Shown one piece after another: positions 11,086 through 23,560 of a stretch of 64,000 nucleotides of DNA. A model generated the notes under the pieces. It saw only the letters and a list, made by a program, of their open reading frames with translations, searched no databases and was not told the DNA's origin. Location of the stretch: contig NC_061472.1 of the NCBI RefSeq assembly GCF_022581195.2, positions 3,100,001-3,164,000 on the forward strand, read 5' to 3'. Made by a program: the position numbers and the translations under genes. Each line of letters starts with the position of its first letter. Position 1 is the first letter of the stretch. The DNA comes from Helicoverpa zea. Lineage: Eukaryota > Arthropoda > Insecta > Lepidoptera > Noctuidae.

Positions 11086-12217
11086 TTTTCAACATCATAA
11101 AATTACTATTATAAATCGCAACATAATAACTTCATAAAAAAATATTAAGTATATTAAACTATTTCAAATGTCCCCATTTGCGTATTACGAAAGCGTGGTA
11201 ACCGGGATAGCGCTCATTGGTACGAATTTGTACGAATTGCGTGTCCCGTTAGTGAAATGTCAACAACATTATGATTTTTATGTAGAATGTTTGGTATTCT
11301 TTTGTTTTTTTTTCTGTAGATATTGGGGTAAAAGCAAGGTGAAAACATATGAGTATCTAAGTTTCTGTACTATTTTTTTTATAGGATTATCAGATGTACT
11401 TTGTGATTTGTCAGTTTGTGACGTTGTACGGAGTAATTTCTGAATCTTATGTTACACAGATTTTGAATTCAACTTTTATCAACATGATTTCATTCTAGCC
11501 GTTTTCCCAAGGTCTCACCCGCGTTCCGTTAGGGTAAAAGTGTGTAGCTTTCTAACAGTGAGATAGTTTTTTTTTTTTTTTAATTTATTCAATAGTTTTG
11601 GATCATTTATTACAAACAAACAAATAATGTTTCCTCTTTATTTATTCTTTTATTGTTTGTATGGAAAGTAATTTCCTCAGAAGGTGGGCAAAACCACGAC
11701 AATAAGCTAGTCATTTATTAACCAACATTAATTTACATTTACCTACAAAACAAATAATACTTAGATACAAACCCATACCTTCAGAGTCCCTGAAATTCAC
11801 TCGAGAAGTGGGAGCGAATCAATACCTACCGTTGCTAAGTGTCCTAGGCTACTTGCATTTGTGTGTAAACATGCACACATGCATACGGAATGATGAATGC
11901 TATACGGTTCAATTATTCAGAGATTTTGTCACGATAGAATTTAGACTCTATGCTTTTGGATTTAAGGTAAGTTTTGCGCTGGGATGTTGGTGATGCAATT
12001 ATAGCGCTGTAATTTTGGTTACACTGTCTTCAAGGGTTTGGGTTGTACTAATACTGATAATAATAAAGAGAATTTGTTTTTGTTTGTTTGCTTATACCCT
12101 AACGGTTCCGAAACTCATGAACCGATTTGAAAAATTCGATCACTGTTGTGAAGACAGGTTGAAGATAGTAGAAATATTTTTCAAAATGTGAAATCATTAC
12201 TAGGAAATAAGTCTGAC
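11086..12217. other. Noncoding stretch with a Helitron-like remnant
   Basis: No supported gene. A fragment at about 12057-12190 (tgtttgtttgcttataccctaacggttccgaaac) is like the 5' half of the Helitron-like copies elsewhere in the window. The rest is AT-rich without visible structure. Confidence 0.5.
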
Positions 12218-12284
12218 TGTAAGAAATATATGACTTTCCTTGTTTGTATACTAACCTAAGGAAAGTAATACATTTTCTTACGAT
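12218..12284. repeat. Imperfect hairpin of about 66 nt
   Basis: Left arm gtaagaaatatatgactttc and right arm gaaagtaatacattttcttac pair with a few mismatches or one indel over about 23 bp, around a loop of about 16 nt. The size resembles a pre-miRNA stem, but no expression or conservation evidence is available. A short MITE remnant is equally possible. Confidence 0.5.
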
Positions 12285-13477
12285 AACTAGATAGCTTCCT
12301 TGGTTATATTTTATTGCTCTAGTGAGAAAACAAGATCGATAGAGTTCCTAGGATTCTACAAGCTGTTGATTTGCATCTGTGCCATATTCAAAAAGGTAAT
12401 TCTGCTAATGATTCTCGACCTAAATCAATAAAAAAATTGGTACGTATTTTTTTTTCTTTAATTTTTTTTCGGAATTCCGTAAATGTCATCTAGCCTTATT
12501 TAAACTTGGCGCGTATGTTACTGGCATTAAACCCGTGCTGCACCCTCACACAAACGCAAACACAAAGCATACGCAACGATCACTCATAAATTTCATTCAT
12601 AAAATTGGATTACTTTGGAAATACCACGACATTACAATGACAAAAAAAGCAGTGCATATTAGTTATTTCCCATCTACTGTAATTCCAATCGATTATTTAC
12701 GTATTGTATGTCCTCCTCCTGAACTATGGCACAAATGCAAATCAACACCTTGTATATGCAACGATTCCTTGAAGTATCTCTTTTATAAATATATAGACGG
12801 ACGGGCTTTCAAACTAGACGATTTTCCGCTTAGTTCTTCTACATTTCGTTTAATATTATTTTTTGATCCCTGACTTGTCAATTCTTTTTCTTCTTCTTCC
12901 TACCCTGTTCGCAAGTTATTAGGTATGTTATGCATAGATTCCTCTCTGTCAGCTGTCATACTAAATTATTTCGCTTGTTCATGTCTTCTTTTCCTTGATG
13001 ATCGTTAATTTAAAGGCGTATAAGACAAGCTGAAAGTCCCCGACTAACCTAACCATCCAAAATTGTGAATTTATTTGATCGCATCTGCTTTGACTCATAT
13101 CATATTATAATAGACCTTAGAACCAAAACATAGATGATGACCTTACAGAAAAGATAAACAGGCGCTTTTCATTTGTTTCAGATATGTATGCGAATATTTA
13201 ACAGCATGGACTACCTAAGCCTCAAACAACTGACGATCTATCCCCAACATCAACAACAAAAGCATGATAGAACCACATCGGCAATTCGCAGCAATTCCTA
13301 GGAATGTTTCGGAGTTTTCCTACATAACGCAGCAACTGAAACACTCGGTGCTACTCCGCCACTGACCTGATTCTGCTATGAATCATAGCCTTAGGATCGG
13401 TACAGATGGGAGTATGCTAATGACAGCAGATATTGCTCGTATATTATTTGTATTGTGTGATTCATGGCTAAGTAATA
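12285..13477. other. Noncoding AT-rich stretch
   Basis: A plus-strand open frame of 112 codons (12535-12873) has no recognisable motif, biased AT-driven composition and no strong splice or promoter context. I do not call it a gene. Otherwise nothing is seen. Confidence 0.45.
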
Positions 13478-13795
13478 AGTGGAGTCGATCGATCAGAAGG
13501 CTAAGCAACGCTTGGTTTGGTGGGTCCATGGATAGAAGACCATCTTATCGTGACGAGTTCATCTGTATTTCGGAAGGCACGGAATATTGGTGGCTGCCAT
13601 TTCTACAGTTACGGCTTTCTAGTCTAAATCCAGAAAGTCTTTAATCCTTGTACCCCTGATTGGCCCTGTAGCTTAGTTGAGGAGATCAGATAGGTGCATG
13701 CTCCATATAAAGCACTGATACTCAGCTGCATCTAGATAGATTGGAAGCCAGCTCCAACATAGTTCGTAAAAGGCTTGGTAGATGACAACAGTGGG
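13478..13795 (+). mobile_element. Old SINE-B, long subfamily
   Basis: The upstream part (gctaagcaacgcttgg; ttcggaaggcacgg) matches the 42172 copy. The downstream part (gttgaggagatcagatagg; actcagctgcatct; attggaagcc) matches the SINE-B 3' half. The middle is poorly conserved. The tail is reduced to a single gatgac-like triplet pair. The many changes mark an old insertion. Confidence 0.65.
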
Positions 13796-15968
13796 AATAT
13801 CGTGAGACAGTAGTATTGTGTCAAAATTATTTGCATCCTTATTTTTTTTCTATCCTACCAAAATGTTGAACATTAAAATAATCGTACCACAAGTGTACAA
13901 CAAGCCTTACCAGCTTCGATTGCGAAACTTGTGTTGTGATTTACTAAAGCGATAGTTTGACAGCACACAAGTATTTACCTACTTGAAATCTACCCATCTG
14001 AAATATTTCAAAGATTTTTCAATTTAACACGATTCCAGGAAAAATCTCGCGCTGAAAATTCTGTCTGCAGAACTATTTATAGTAGCTATAGGTATAGACT
14101 GACACGTGCTTGGAAAGTTCAGGACTTCAGTAAATTCCACTAGAAAATTTTGGCCGCGAACAAAAATTTTGTTTGCATCGGCGCGAGTCCACAAATACAA
14201 AAATTACACGACTGCTCACCTAATTAGTCCTCTGAATAATATTTTTATATAGGGAAACTGAGAATATTTTTTTTAATAAATCCGGAAAATTCAAATTAAA
14301 AAAAATATAGACCAAGAAAAGGGCATTCACGCATTAATTAATTTTTATTTATTTATTTCATGAGAGGTAACTTTACAGCTACAGATACATAAGTCTATAC
14401 AACATATGTTTATACAACCAATACATTATGTATCAACTCATTACTCTCTTTTCTCAAAAATGAATCTCGAACCAGTTCCCAACAATTTGAGCGCAATTGA
14501 TCTCCGACCTAGCATGTTACACGTGTTCAAGCCAGCAATAAATGTTCGAGTATCGGAAATATGCGCGAGGGGGCGTCATTATTTCCTTAGCAACTCCAGT
14601 TTGTAGGAAAACCGAGTTTGCCAAGTTTCGATCATTGCCAATGCCGGCCATGTCAGTTTTGTGAAATAACATGTGTATTTAAAACAAACATGGCGTCAAA
14701 ATTACAAATGGGTTAGGCTAATTGATGGACTAATCTGCGGAACGAGCGGCGAGTGTAGTAATTTTGTAGAATAGCCAATATTATTTACTGAAAAATACAA
14801 ACAAAGCCAACACTGTGTCTAGCTGTTTTTTTGGTATATACTACACAACTTATGTAATTCTACACAACGAAAATTGTTATTGAATAAATTAATGATGATG
14901 AAATACTGTACCGATCTTCAAGTAGTTTTCACAATTAGATGTAGTGCTCTGTTATGAAGACAATTTTAAACCCCTACCAGAGTTTGTATTTAGTTGATGT
15001 CAAAATAATTCATTGCCAACTCCATTTAGAAGTAATCTATACCACCTCTGAAAGCTAAAACCCTCTTGTATCCTAAAAAAGCATACACTGTGTTAACTAC
15101 GCTTGTTCAAGGCGATGTCAGTAATTTTTGTAACAAAACTTCTTAAACCTTTATTACTGAAAAGTTTCTCCTTTCAAAAAATATCGTCTTTCACAGTGAA
15201 CGATACAAGACAAAAATAATGAAGACGAACTACTTTTTATAGGCCTAACCCTACAATGGTGACCTCGACCCGATTCGGTATATAACAACGGTGTTACTAG
15301 CTCAGTATGACATACATTGTGTTTTGTTGTGTTTATCGTTTACTACATTAGAAATACGACGTATTTTCAGGTTACCTCATTGTGGTAATTATGGGAAAGT
15401 TATATTTTACAAAAACTATGAAAAGATTGATTCCACGTGTGTCGATGGAGCAATTTAACGCATCTGAATAAAAAGTAGCCTATGTGCTTTCTCAGGCTCT
15501 TAAATATCAGTGTACCCATTGAAATCGGCTCAGTATTTGTTGCGAGATAGACGGACAGAATTACTTTCATATTTATAATACGAAATAGGGATGGAGTGAC
15601 GATCTGCAAATCTGTATAGGCAGAAATTGGAAGCTTCAAGCACAGGAAACTTGATTCATGATTAAACTGTCAACCAACCTTAGGACCAACACTATCGACC
15701 GACAGTTTAGTCTGCAATCTGGGGGTTATTCTTCGAAGCAATATTCTACATCTAGGAACATTGAAACTAGTCGATCTAATAGTAGCATCGCGTAGGTAGC
15801 TACCGTATAATCTAAGTTTATCTAAAGTCGTAAATGAAAGATTTAGTCCGGATCAAAGTACGCACTACACTGAAAGAAAGTTTCTCAAAGAAATTCGAAA
15901 GTTTCCTCAAAACTGAAATAGAAGTTGTCGATAAATCTTCTTGCTGAAAGTTTCAGGAGTGTCCTAAA
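13796..15968. other. Noncoding stretch with one dispersed-repeat fragment
   Basis: No gene is seen. At about 15470-15590 a fragment reads aaaaagtagcctatgtgc, then gaaatcggctcag, then ttactttcatatttataata, which is a frequent lepidopteran interspersed phrase ending near ataatacga. TTTA-rich sequence at 14340-14365 could be the tail of a decayed LINE. Confidence 0.45.
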
Positions 15969-16261
15969 CACGGAGTAAGGAAAGATGAACGGAGATGGCA
16001 TACCTAATGCAGGTCAGGCGCGTTCTTCGAGGTCAAATAAGTACGGTGGGTATGACAAAAACTATCAGAAACGAGTGAACTAACGAAGCATTCGGGTACT
16101 TTGAGATATCTGTCAACGATAGTATGATATGGTCAAGTCCAAAGAAGGCGTATAAGGGCGGAAACATTGACGTTTCTCGTGTGCCGGTCACCCACATTTT
16201 GGCGCGCTACTTTCTTGAGGGATTATATTGTTATGGCAACTTCGTCATTTAGTTCTCCACG
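15969..16261 (-). mobile_element. Family A MITE, full length
   Basis: This is a 293-bp copy with termini CACGGAG and CTCCACG. The 8-bp flanks are gtcctaaa and atcctaag, which share 6 of 8 bases as expected for an aged target duplication. The inner sequence (ggcgtataagggcgg; ggcgcgctactttctt) aligns with the copies at 17566 and at the window start. No coding capacity. Confidence 0.8.
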
Positions 16262-17565
16262 ATCCTAAGTCTTTGAAAGCAGCTCACTTGGTACAGAAGT
16301 GGACGAACGTAGATTTTATGTTTTCTTTGCATAACAGCTGTAGAAAGACATTTTCTAATGTTTTCAAATGCCATTAGAAAAGTTTAAGCATTTTAGCTGC
16401 TGAGGCAAAATTTATTTATCCCATATCGGCTTGATCTATTATTTTTTCGCATCCTGTGGTAATTATTTCGCACATCTGGATAAAAGTTGTATCGTGACTC
16501 AGAAGCTATAATACATATGTTAATAAGTAGGTAATGTTTCAAACCAGAGCAAAAGATACTGAAATTGACACCATTAACCAAACAAACAATATCTTTATTA
16601 TTTAGTATAGATTTCTCTCAAACACAGATGGACTAACATACAAATTAATTAATTACATATATTGACGTATTTGAATACAGTCTCAACTAGATTCAATCAA
16701 CTAATGTGCACTCCTCTCCAATGCACGCGTAAATGCACTTTAAACTTATTCACATAAAGTTGTAATTGCCTTAACACTCGACTGAGCTAACAACCTGTCG
16801 CTTCAACTACTTTGGTGCAATTTTCCGATGCCTTTTTCGACTTTGAGTGCACTTGAAATCGGACTTCGAGGCACTTAAGACGTTATTTGAAAAATTGTCT
16901 CGACACTCTGTTCTTATTAAAAAAGAAACGTGCAATTGGACACTACAAACTGGACTAGGACTTAGCTTAGAAATTGTGCAACCTAGTCAACTTACATATA
17001 GATAATAGTTTTCGGTAAGGCCTGGTTAAACTGATAATATGTCAATTGGTAATCTAAATGCTATCTGGCAAGTAAAGGCTGCTTATAATGTCTGCCAGGT
17101 ATTGCTATGTGGTGGTGGACTTGTGATGCCAAAAGTTACAGTTTTTCTGTCGGACAAGATCCTGATATTTCATCAGAGACTGTCAGTAACTTATCGATGA
17201 AACATCATAAGTTTATCATAAGAAAGAGAACATGAGAAAATTACAATAAAAACTCCAAGAGTTTCAAATTAAAAATGACAGTTTCATTTCACAAAAATCC
17301 ACCTGCCAGTGAACCACTAAACAGTTACCTGAGAAGTCTGACTTATCTCCTAATATTGACTTTGGAAACCATACAATACATTACAAATTCCCTCCCTCCT
17401 ACATACCAACCAATACCCACGTTTATGCACAAAATCAATGTCTCAGAACCTTTCAATAGGTATTGAAGATTTCAACAACCGACATTGTTTACATATACAA
17501 AGCTAAATGCCAGTAATGAATCATATAAGTACTTATTATTGGAATAGAGTAAACAATGCTTAGGA
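16262..17565. other. Noncoding stretch containing a family K repeat
   Basis: Segment 17021-17160 (aaatgctatctggcaagtaaaggctgc... then gatgccaaaagttac) is shared with 29420-29560 and, in part, 52067-52200. I could not define its termini or class. Elsewhere no gene is seen. Confidence 0.5.
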
Positions 17566-17870
17566 CATGGAGAACTAAATGACAAGCAGAGGTGCCATAA
17601 CCGAAAATCTCCTAAGAAAGTAGCGCGCCTAATGCGGGTGTGTAGGGGAACGAGTAACGTTACTCTCTCCGCCCTTATACGCCTTCTTTGGAATCTGTAC
17701 ATTTTTTGTAATACCAGAAACTGTTGACAGATGTCTCCAAGAACCCAAAAGCCTTGTTAGCTTACTCGTAATTCAAAGTTTTAGTCATACCCATCGTACA
17801 TATTTGACCTACAAGAAGGCGCCTGACCTATCCGCCTTATGGCATCTCCACTCGTCTTCCTTACTCCATG
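17566..17870 (+). mobile_element. Family A MITE with perfect 8-bp TSD
   Basis: The element runs from CATGGAG to CTCCATG (305 bp) and is flanked by gcttagga on both sides (17558-17565 and 17871-17878). The terminal about 30 bp are imperfect inverted repeats: the agcagagg/cgtc side mirrors tcatct/ccactcgtc. An 8-bp duplication points to the hAT (or P) superfamily. This copy shows the empty state of the site that is interrupted at 48-977. Confidence 0.88.
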
Positions 17871-18602
17871 GCTTAGGACAATTATTCAATGTTAAAATAA
17901 GGTGCATACCACACTGCCGTCGGCTGTATAAGTACTTACGCAGGTATGTGAAATACGCATAGTGCAAAACTGAAATGATTCGAAGCGCGTAGCTACAGTA
18001 GAATATTGGATAATAGACTGTCTGAAGTGGCAGTATGTTTTCCGCTTAGGTAATTGGTGTTTGAACATGATGAGAAAGTTTACATAATTTTAAAAAAAAA
18101 ATTGTTAGTAAAGTAAAGGCGAAAGTATATTTGAAGAAACAGGATGCTGATAAATGCACAGAATAAAACAGTTTTTCTCATTTTAAGTTACTTCCAACAA
18201 CACAGTACAAAATACAACTCGAAGATTTTGTAGCGAAAATCGGTATAGGAAAACCCAATACTGCTTTTCGAACTTTAAGTCGAATCTGCAATCGGATTTT
18301 CAAAAACAAACTGTTAATAGAACGTTTTATTAGCGCTATCCCAATCTCCCCCTCAATATTTCGAATCGAAAATTGGCCAAAGGAGAAACCCATCGTTACA
18401 TAAATTCAAAAGTCAAAAAAGATCATGAAAAACTATTTATAAACGAAGTGTTAACGATTTCATTGGGGATTTCCCGAAGGTAGTATGCATTCTATAGAAA
18501 AATATGATGTTCGATAAACATCAATACACATAAAATTGTAATGTGTTGTGATGGATTCAAAATAATGCGTATTATTTTTCTACTCTAACTTATGGAAGGT
18601 AC
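17871..18602. other. Noncoding stretch
   Basis: No gene or definable repeat. A minus-strand open frame at 18178-18393 has no recognisable motif and no splice context that I trust. Confidence 0.45.
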
Positions 18603-18752
18603 CAGTCTTACCTGGGGGTATTGGATTGGCCAGGTAAGTGGGTTGAGCTGATCAGATAGGCACTCGCTCCTTGTAAAACACTAGTACTCAGCTGCATCCG
18701 GATAGACTGGAAGCCAACATAGTTGGGAAAAGGCTAGGCTGATGATGATGAG
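18603..18752 (+). mobile_element. SINE-B 3' fragment
   Basis: The 3' half (agtgggttgagctgatcagat; tagtactcagctgcatccgg; agactggaagcc; ttgggaaaaggct) and a gatgatgatga tail match the SINE-B consensus. It is 5' truncated and has lost the gaccc before caacatagtt. No clear target duplication. Confidence 0.8.
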
Positions 18753-20186
18753 TGGGTCACCTTCAGGTACCAAAAAGATCTTTCTACGTAAAGGATAAGT
18801 AAATAAATTCAAAAAGGAGTCCCTATACTCATTACTTTTACTATCGCACCAACGCAGAGTTCACGAAAACTTTTTGTGACACAGAATCCTTAAAATAGAA
18901 CGGCCAGCGTCATCATTATTTTGCTGCCCTTATCCAAATATATTCTTTCCCAGAAATAACTATCTGTATTCAGCTTTTTCAAGATTTTGTACAACCCATT
19001 CATCGTTTTTTTTTTTACCTTTTATATTTATAGTTTTGTCTAATCGTCATATTTATACCTAGCTTCGCCCGCATTCCTTTTAGTTTTTTCACTTTCCTTA
19101 TCCTCACCATTATTATTTTTTGCCTACCATGCCTTAATGGGCTATCTTGCACTGAAATATTTTTTTAAATTATGCCAACAGTGCTTGAGATCAGCACTAG
19201 GATCTTCCACCAAGATTCTTCTACTAAGATCCTTTGATTCCGCTTCACATGTCTATTGTTGAAGTAATTTATTTTCTATCAAGTTAAACATTTAAAGATT
19301 TAAGGTCAGCGTTCAATCCTCAGTTATTCCTCCTAGAAACAAAACTAACAAGACCTTGAGAATAAAGCCACAGTTTCAACAAAGCAATGTACCTAATCAG
19401 CAAAATCTCAAAGATTAGCTACAACACATCATAATTAAACAGTCGATCGATACTTTATTACACGAACGGATCCACACGCCGTTAGGATCTATATAAAGAA
19501 GCACTATATAGTTTCTTGACCTAATGACTCATCTCGGTGCAAAGCAACTCAGTCCATTGTGAAAATTAGATTCTGCAAAAATTGTTTGTGTAATTGAATT
19601 AATGTTTTGTTTGTTATCTTGGGGATTTGTTTGTTTATTAACTTTGAGAATGTTTTGTTCGGTCCTTTACTATATGTCAGGAGAATACACTGTCAGACAA
19701 TCATTATCATCATCTTCGTATCGATCTTATGCCTACCAAAAGTCTGACTTTAGCCGTTCCTCATGATTTCATTTAGTATCCAGGAGAAGTTCTTCCCATA
19801 TACGGACTAAATATATATGCCTATGTCATTCGGGGACAGTGTAGCTTCCCAACATGGCAAGAATTTATCAAATTGGTTCAGTATTTTAATAGTGTAGTAC
19901 TAATGTCTGATTTAAAGATCTAAACACTTTTCATTGTAGGTACCATACCCACCAGGTTCAAATATTATGCTCTTAGTTTTTCAAACCTGTTATAAATACA
20001 ACATACTTTTACTCCCTCCTAGAACAGAGCTCTCAAAATAAATTCAACCTACATTATAATTAATCAAAACATAGTAACACAACTAATAAAACCTATTTTC
20101 TAAACTCCAACAAAAGAACATGTTCACGGAATACCTAGGTACAGACGTCATCATCATAAATTTTCGTTTCTACATTACTTACGTAC
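18753..20186. other. Noncoding stretch with small repeat fragments
   Basis: A family L scrap (gctgcccttatccaaat, near 18922) and a fragment at 19825-19890 (gcctatgtcattcgggga... aaattggttcagt) are recognisable dispersed repeats. No gene is seen. Confidence 0.45.
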
Positions 20187-20630
20187 CATGGAGAACAAAA
20201 TGACTAGCGGAGATGTCATAACGCAACATCTCCTAAGAAGAATGCGAGTGTTTGGAGAACGAGGAACGTAACTGACTCCGCTCTTATACGCTTTCTTTGG
20301 AACCTGCCTATTAGATAGATTATTCTTTATTTACAAAGTATACCAAGAAAATTAACAACACAGGAAACCACAACACACAAATAAATTACAATAGGCGGTC
20401 TTATTGCTAAACAGGACCTTTTAATGGAATTCATCTGCCAATTTTATTTTCAAAATTTAATCTCCAATCAATCAACACCAATCTGAGACGAATTGGTTTT
20501 GAATTGACAAGGAACCTGAGTACATAGTGAGTTCTAGTTACTGAGCACGCCTACCGTTCGTTACTTGACCTACAAGAAAACGAAAACCTACCTTCCTTAT
20601 GGAATGACTGCTTATTTTCTTTCATCCGTG
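20187..20630 (+). mobile_element. Family A MITE interrupted by a LINE tail
   Basis: The left part (20187-20306: CATGGAG... tttggaacctg) and right part (20511-20630: ...acttgacctacaag... catccgtg) are one family A copy. Its 8-bp flanks, ttacgtac and atacgttc, agree at 6 of 8 bases. A 204-bp insertion (20307-20510) splits it and duplicates ggaacctg. Family A was therefore here before the LINE fragment. Confidence 0.75.
20307..20510 (-). mobile_element. CR1-like LINE 3' end inside a MITE
   Basis: Read on the minus strand it ends with an aataaagaataatctatctaat-type tail and includes ataagaccgcctattgtaat, a phrase I associate with lepidopteran CR1-type 3' UTRs. It is flanked by 8-bp copies of ggaacctg (20299-20306 and 20511-20518). 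It is 5' truncated, as is usual for target-primed reverse transcription, and noncoding. Confidence 0.7.
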
Positions 20631-20944
20631 ATACGTTCGTACATTTACAGTACATTAAGGCTCTCTTACGTCACTGGAACGTACTTTCTGCATAGTGAAT
20701 AGGAAATACTGAAAAAGTGCGGAAGACATTAAAAGAAAAAGTAATACTGGAGTACCTATATTTTTCTTGAACATTTTTCTTTTGAAGTGGTTTATAAATT
20801 GAAGTAGCCTTGTTGTTTTTTTTATTTGGAAAATCGTATCTCAATACTTGTATATGTATATGTATGCAATAATTATGTAAACGTCAGTACGAGTGTGAGA
20901 GATAGCATAATATTCGCACACAGAGGTTTTTTCGCGAACATTTT

Positions 20945-20977
20945 AGATATGTTTGCTATAAAGTAGCAAACATATCT
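20945..20977. repeat. Perfect 14-bp stem hairpin
   Basis: agatatgtttgcta (20945-20958) is followed after 5 nt by its exact reverse complement (20964-20977). The stem is perfect with a 5-nt loop, which is uncommon by chance in single-copy DNA. Its function is unknown, and it may be a remnant of a MITE terminus. Confidence 0.75.
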
Positions 20978-21383
20978 TATTTGTAATTCTATGTAAAATC
21001 AGACCATAGTAGGTCATATTTATGTTTTATAAACACAGTTCAATATTCAATTAAATCTTTGTTACCTTTAACTGGCTTGCCAATTGAGCCAAAATTAATT
21101 AAAAACGAAAGTTAAATCTACCTTACCTACTTTCTCACGGAAATAAAGTCGTTAAATTGGCGCCGGGCTTATTATTATAATTCCTTACAAATACGACCAT
21201 TTATGTACAATTATATTTTAATGGATTGGCTTAAAAATACTCGAGAAAAGTTATTTGTGGCCCGATATTTCAATTATTGTTGCGATTATTTTATTGTCAA
21301 CCAGCTGTTCCCCGCAGTTTTACTCACGAGAGAACCACTTCTTGCAACTGGGTAAAAAGTAGACTATGATGTCCTATCTCATT

Positions 21384-21621
21384 AACTGTAGGTCCCGGCT
21401 GTCATTAGACATCCTTAGCAGTCGTTACGGTAGTCAGAAGCCTGCAAGTCTGACACCAGGCTAACCAAGGTATATTGGGTTGCCCGGGTAACTGGGTTGA
21501 GGAGGTCAGATAGGGCAGTTGCTCCTTGTAAAGCACTGGTACCTAGCTACATCCGGTTATACTGGAAGCCGACCCCAATATAGTTGGGAAAAAAGCTCGG
21601 AGGATGATGATGGTGAGTATG
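21384..21621 (+). mobile_element. SINE-B with perfect 18-bp TSD
   Basis: The 5'-truncated SINE starts at aactgtaggtcccgg and ends with a ggatgatgatgg-type tail. Flanking copies of atgatgtcctatctcatt (21366-21383 and 21622-21639) are identical over 18 bp. The target is a repeat fragment with the phrase cagctgttccccgcag (from about 21300), itself Helitron-like and in minus orientation. The perfect duplication indicates a fairly recent insertion. Confidence 0.92.
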
Positions 21622-21639
21622 ATGATGTCCTATCTCATT

Positions 21640-23096
21640 TTCATTCAGAATTTCATGTCGTGAAGACTTATAACATTTATGATATTAGCAAGAATTGGCT
21701 ATAATTACTGGTTCTAATTGATTTGACTACGTATAATTTTATCAGACATTTATCATCATGACATCACTTGCATTGTACTCAACGGAAGTCTATTTTAGAG
21801 CCTTGCAAAAGTCACATACAATTAGCAAAATCGTGAAGGATATAAAAATTAGGCACTAATTTAAAGATCTTTGGACTCTTGCGTATCAAATTGTAATTTT
21901 TGAAGCTAGCCACCAACTTTTAGTCGACCAATAGATCGTTCAGGCTCGTGAATGAGAATTAAGATGACAGGGCGCATATTTCGACGATAAGGTATCGCCC
22001 TGGTGTAAGGACCGACTAAAGAGTTTCATTGGATTGCACAAACATTTAGTAGGCCGTTAGTTAGCCCACAAAAATACTTTGACTTTGACAATTCTATCTG
22101 CTGTCTACGTGCACTCTTAATCACCATATTTGGCATATTATATACAATAAATAACAAGCTTATTGAATACTTATCTAATAATTTTCCCAAAAATGGGGAG
22201 TACAAAAGAATTTTTACTTTAAAATATAGTGCGCGATGCTACGCTAAGAACCATAAAAACTTAATATCGTCCGCTTAAAATTAATTTTGTCTTCAAAGTC
22301 TACCGTCGATCGCCCGTGTTCGAAGATTTAATTTCCTCAACTAACGTAGTAAGCTGCTCCTGTATGATAGGTATTTTCATAAACTTTATGAAGAAATTCT
22401 TAGTTTGATTACCTATGGAAGCTAGTTAAAGTTTATACTGGCTATACGTGTGTACTTGCTCCAACTTAGGACACATAATCACTTAAAATCAAAAGGCAGT
22501 TAGGATGACATAATTTCAGGTTAAGATAATCCAAAATATTGGCCAATAGACAGGTATATGCTTAGATCAAAGTAATAGGGGTACCTACATGTATAATTTT
22601 ATATAGTTTTTTTTTTCATAATAAAAAATAAATAAATAAAATATACATAAAATAAATAACTATTTTAATCATAAAAGGTATCACTAGTAGTAAGGTCGCA
22701 TTACATGTTTCTTAAAAAAAAACGCCGTTTTAAAAACTGCGTCAAATGCAAACTAAACTTATTAATAGTTTTCTAATAAAGACATGGTAGGTATATGACA
22801 TTTCCACTAACGAAGTCAAGAATAAAAAGGTCGGAAAACAAAAAGAAAAAACAAATGCATATTGCGCGCATATTCAGGACGGCAAAAATATAGTGAGAAA
22901 TGGATAGCAGTAGCTTCGAACTTTCTAGTACATAATTTTCTTTTTACTCACATTTTGTGTTTCGTACGCTCGACAAAGGATGACACGGAATGAAGAAAAT
23001 GTGAATTTCGAGTTGCAAGATTGTTCTTGAATTGAAATTCTGTGTAAATGTGAAAATTGTGCATTGTTTTCATGGGAAATTAATTGTTAAGAGCAG
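21640..23096. other. Noncoding stretch
   Basis: AT-rich sequence with a low-complexity A/T block at 22610-22665. I see no gene and no repeat with defined ends. Confidence 0.5.
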
Positions 23097-23560
23097 TATT
23101 TATTTATTTATTTATTTATATAAAGGAAGATTAACAGCTAGTACAATATGTAAAAATACATGCATTTGCAACATACAGCCAATTACAAGTCTTCACTGAT
23201 ACACTACACAATAAGTTTAACATATGAAAATAGCAGTACCTACCTAAAATTTAACTTCTAACTTAACGTTTAACTTCTTCTTCTTCCTAATATATATAGT
23301 ATAATTATATTTTAGAGAATCTTTAACTACCGTTATAGTCAACAAAAAAATCTCGGCTTAGCAACCTTCTGACTGATACTAAGTTTGCGTTAAAAATATC
23401 AATGTCGTGTGTTTTGCAAACCAAATTTAAGGTCTTACTTGCTCGCCATAAGAAAGTGTTTTGACGATAATTTGACGAAACTAGTGATAAGTGAAGTGGT
23501 GCATAATGTCGCATAGCTTTGGTGGGAGTATTAAATCCAATTTTAGACAGAAGTAATCAG
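23097..23560 (-). mobile_element. LINE 3' remnant with (TTTA)n tail
   Basis: The left edge is a tatttatttattta tail (23097-23121), which on the minus strand is a (TAAA)n 3' end. Upstream on the minus strand, an open segment (23514-23323) contains FLWRASKTLN followed by DIDIFNANL, resembling the extreme C-terminus of LINE ORF2 proteins where an Asp-Ile-Phe motif precedes the stop. It has no reverse transcriptase domain. The family assignment is tentative. Confidence 0.45.
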
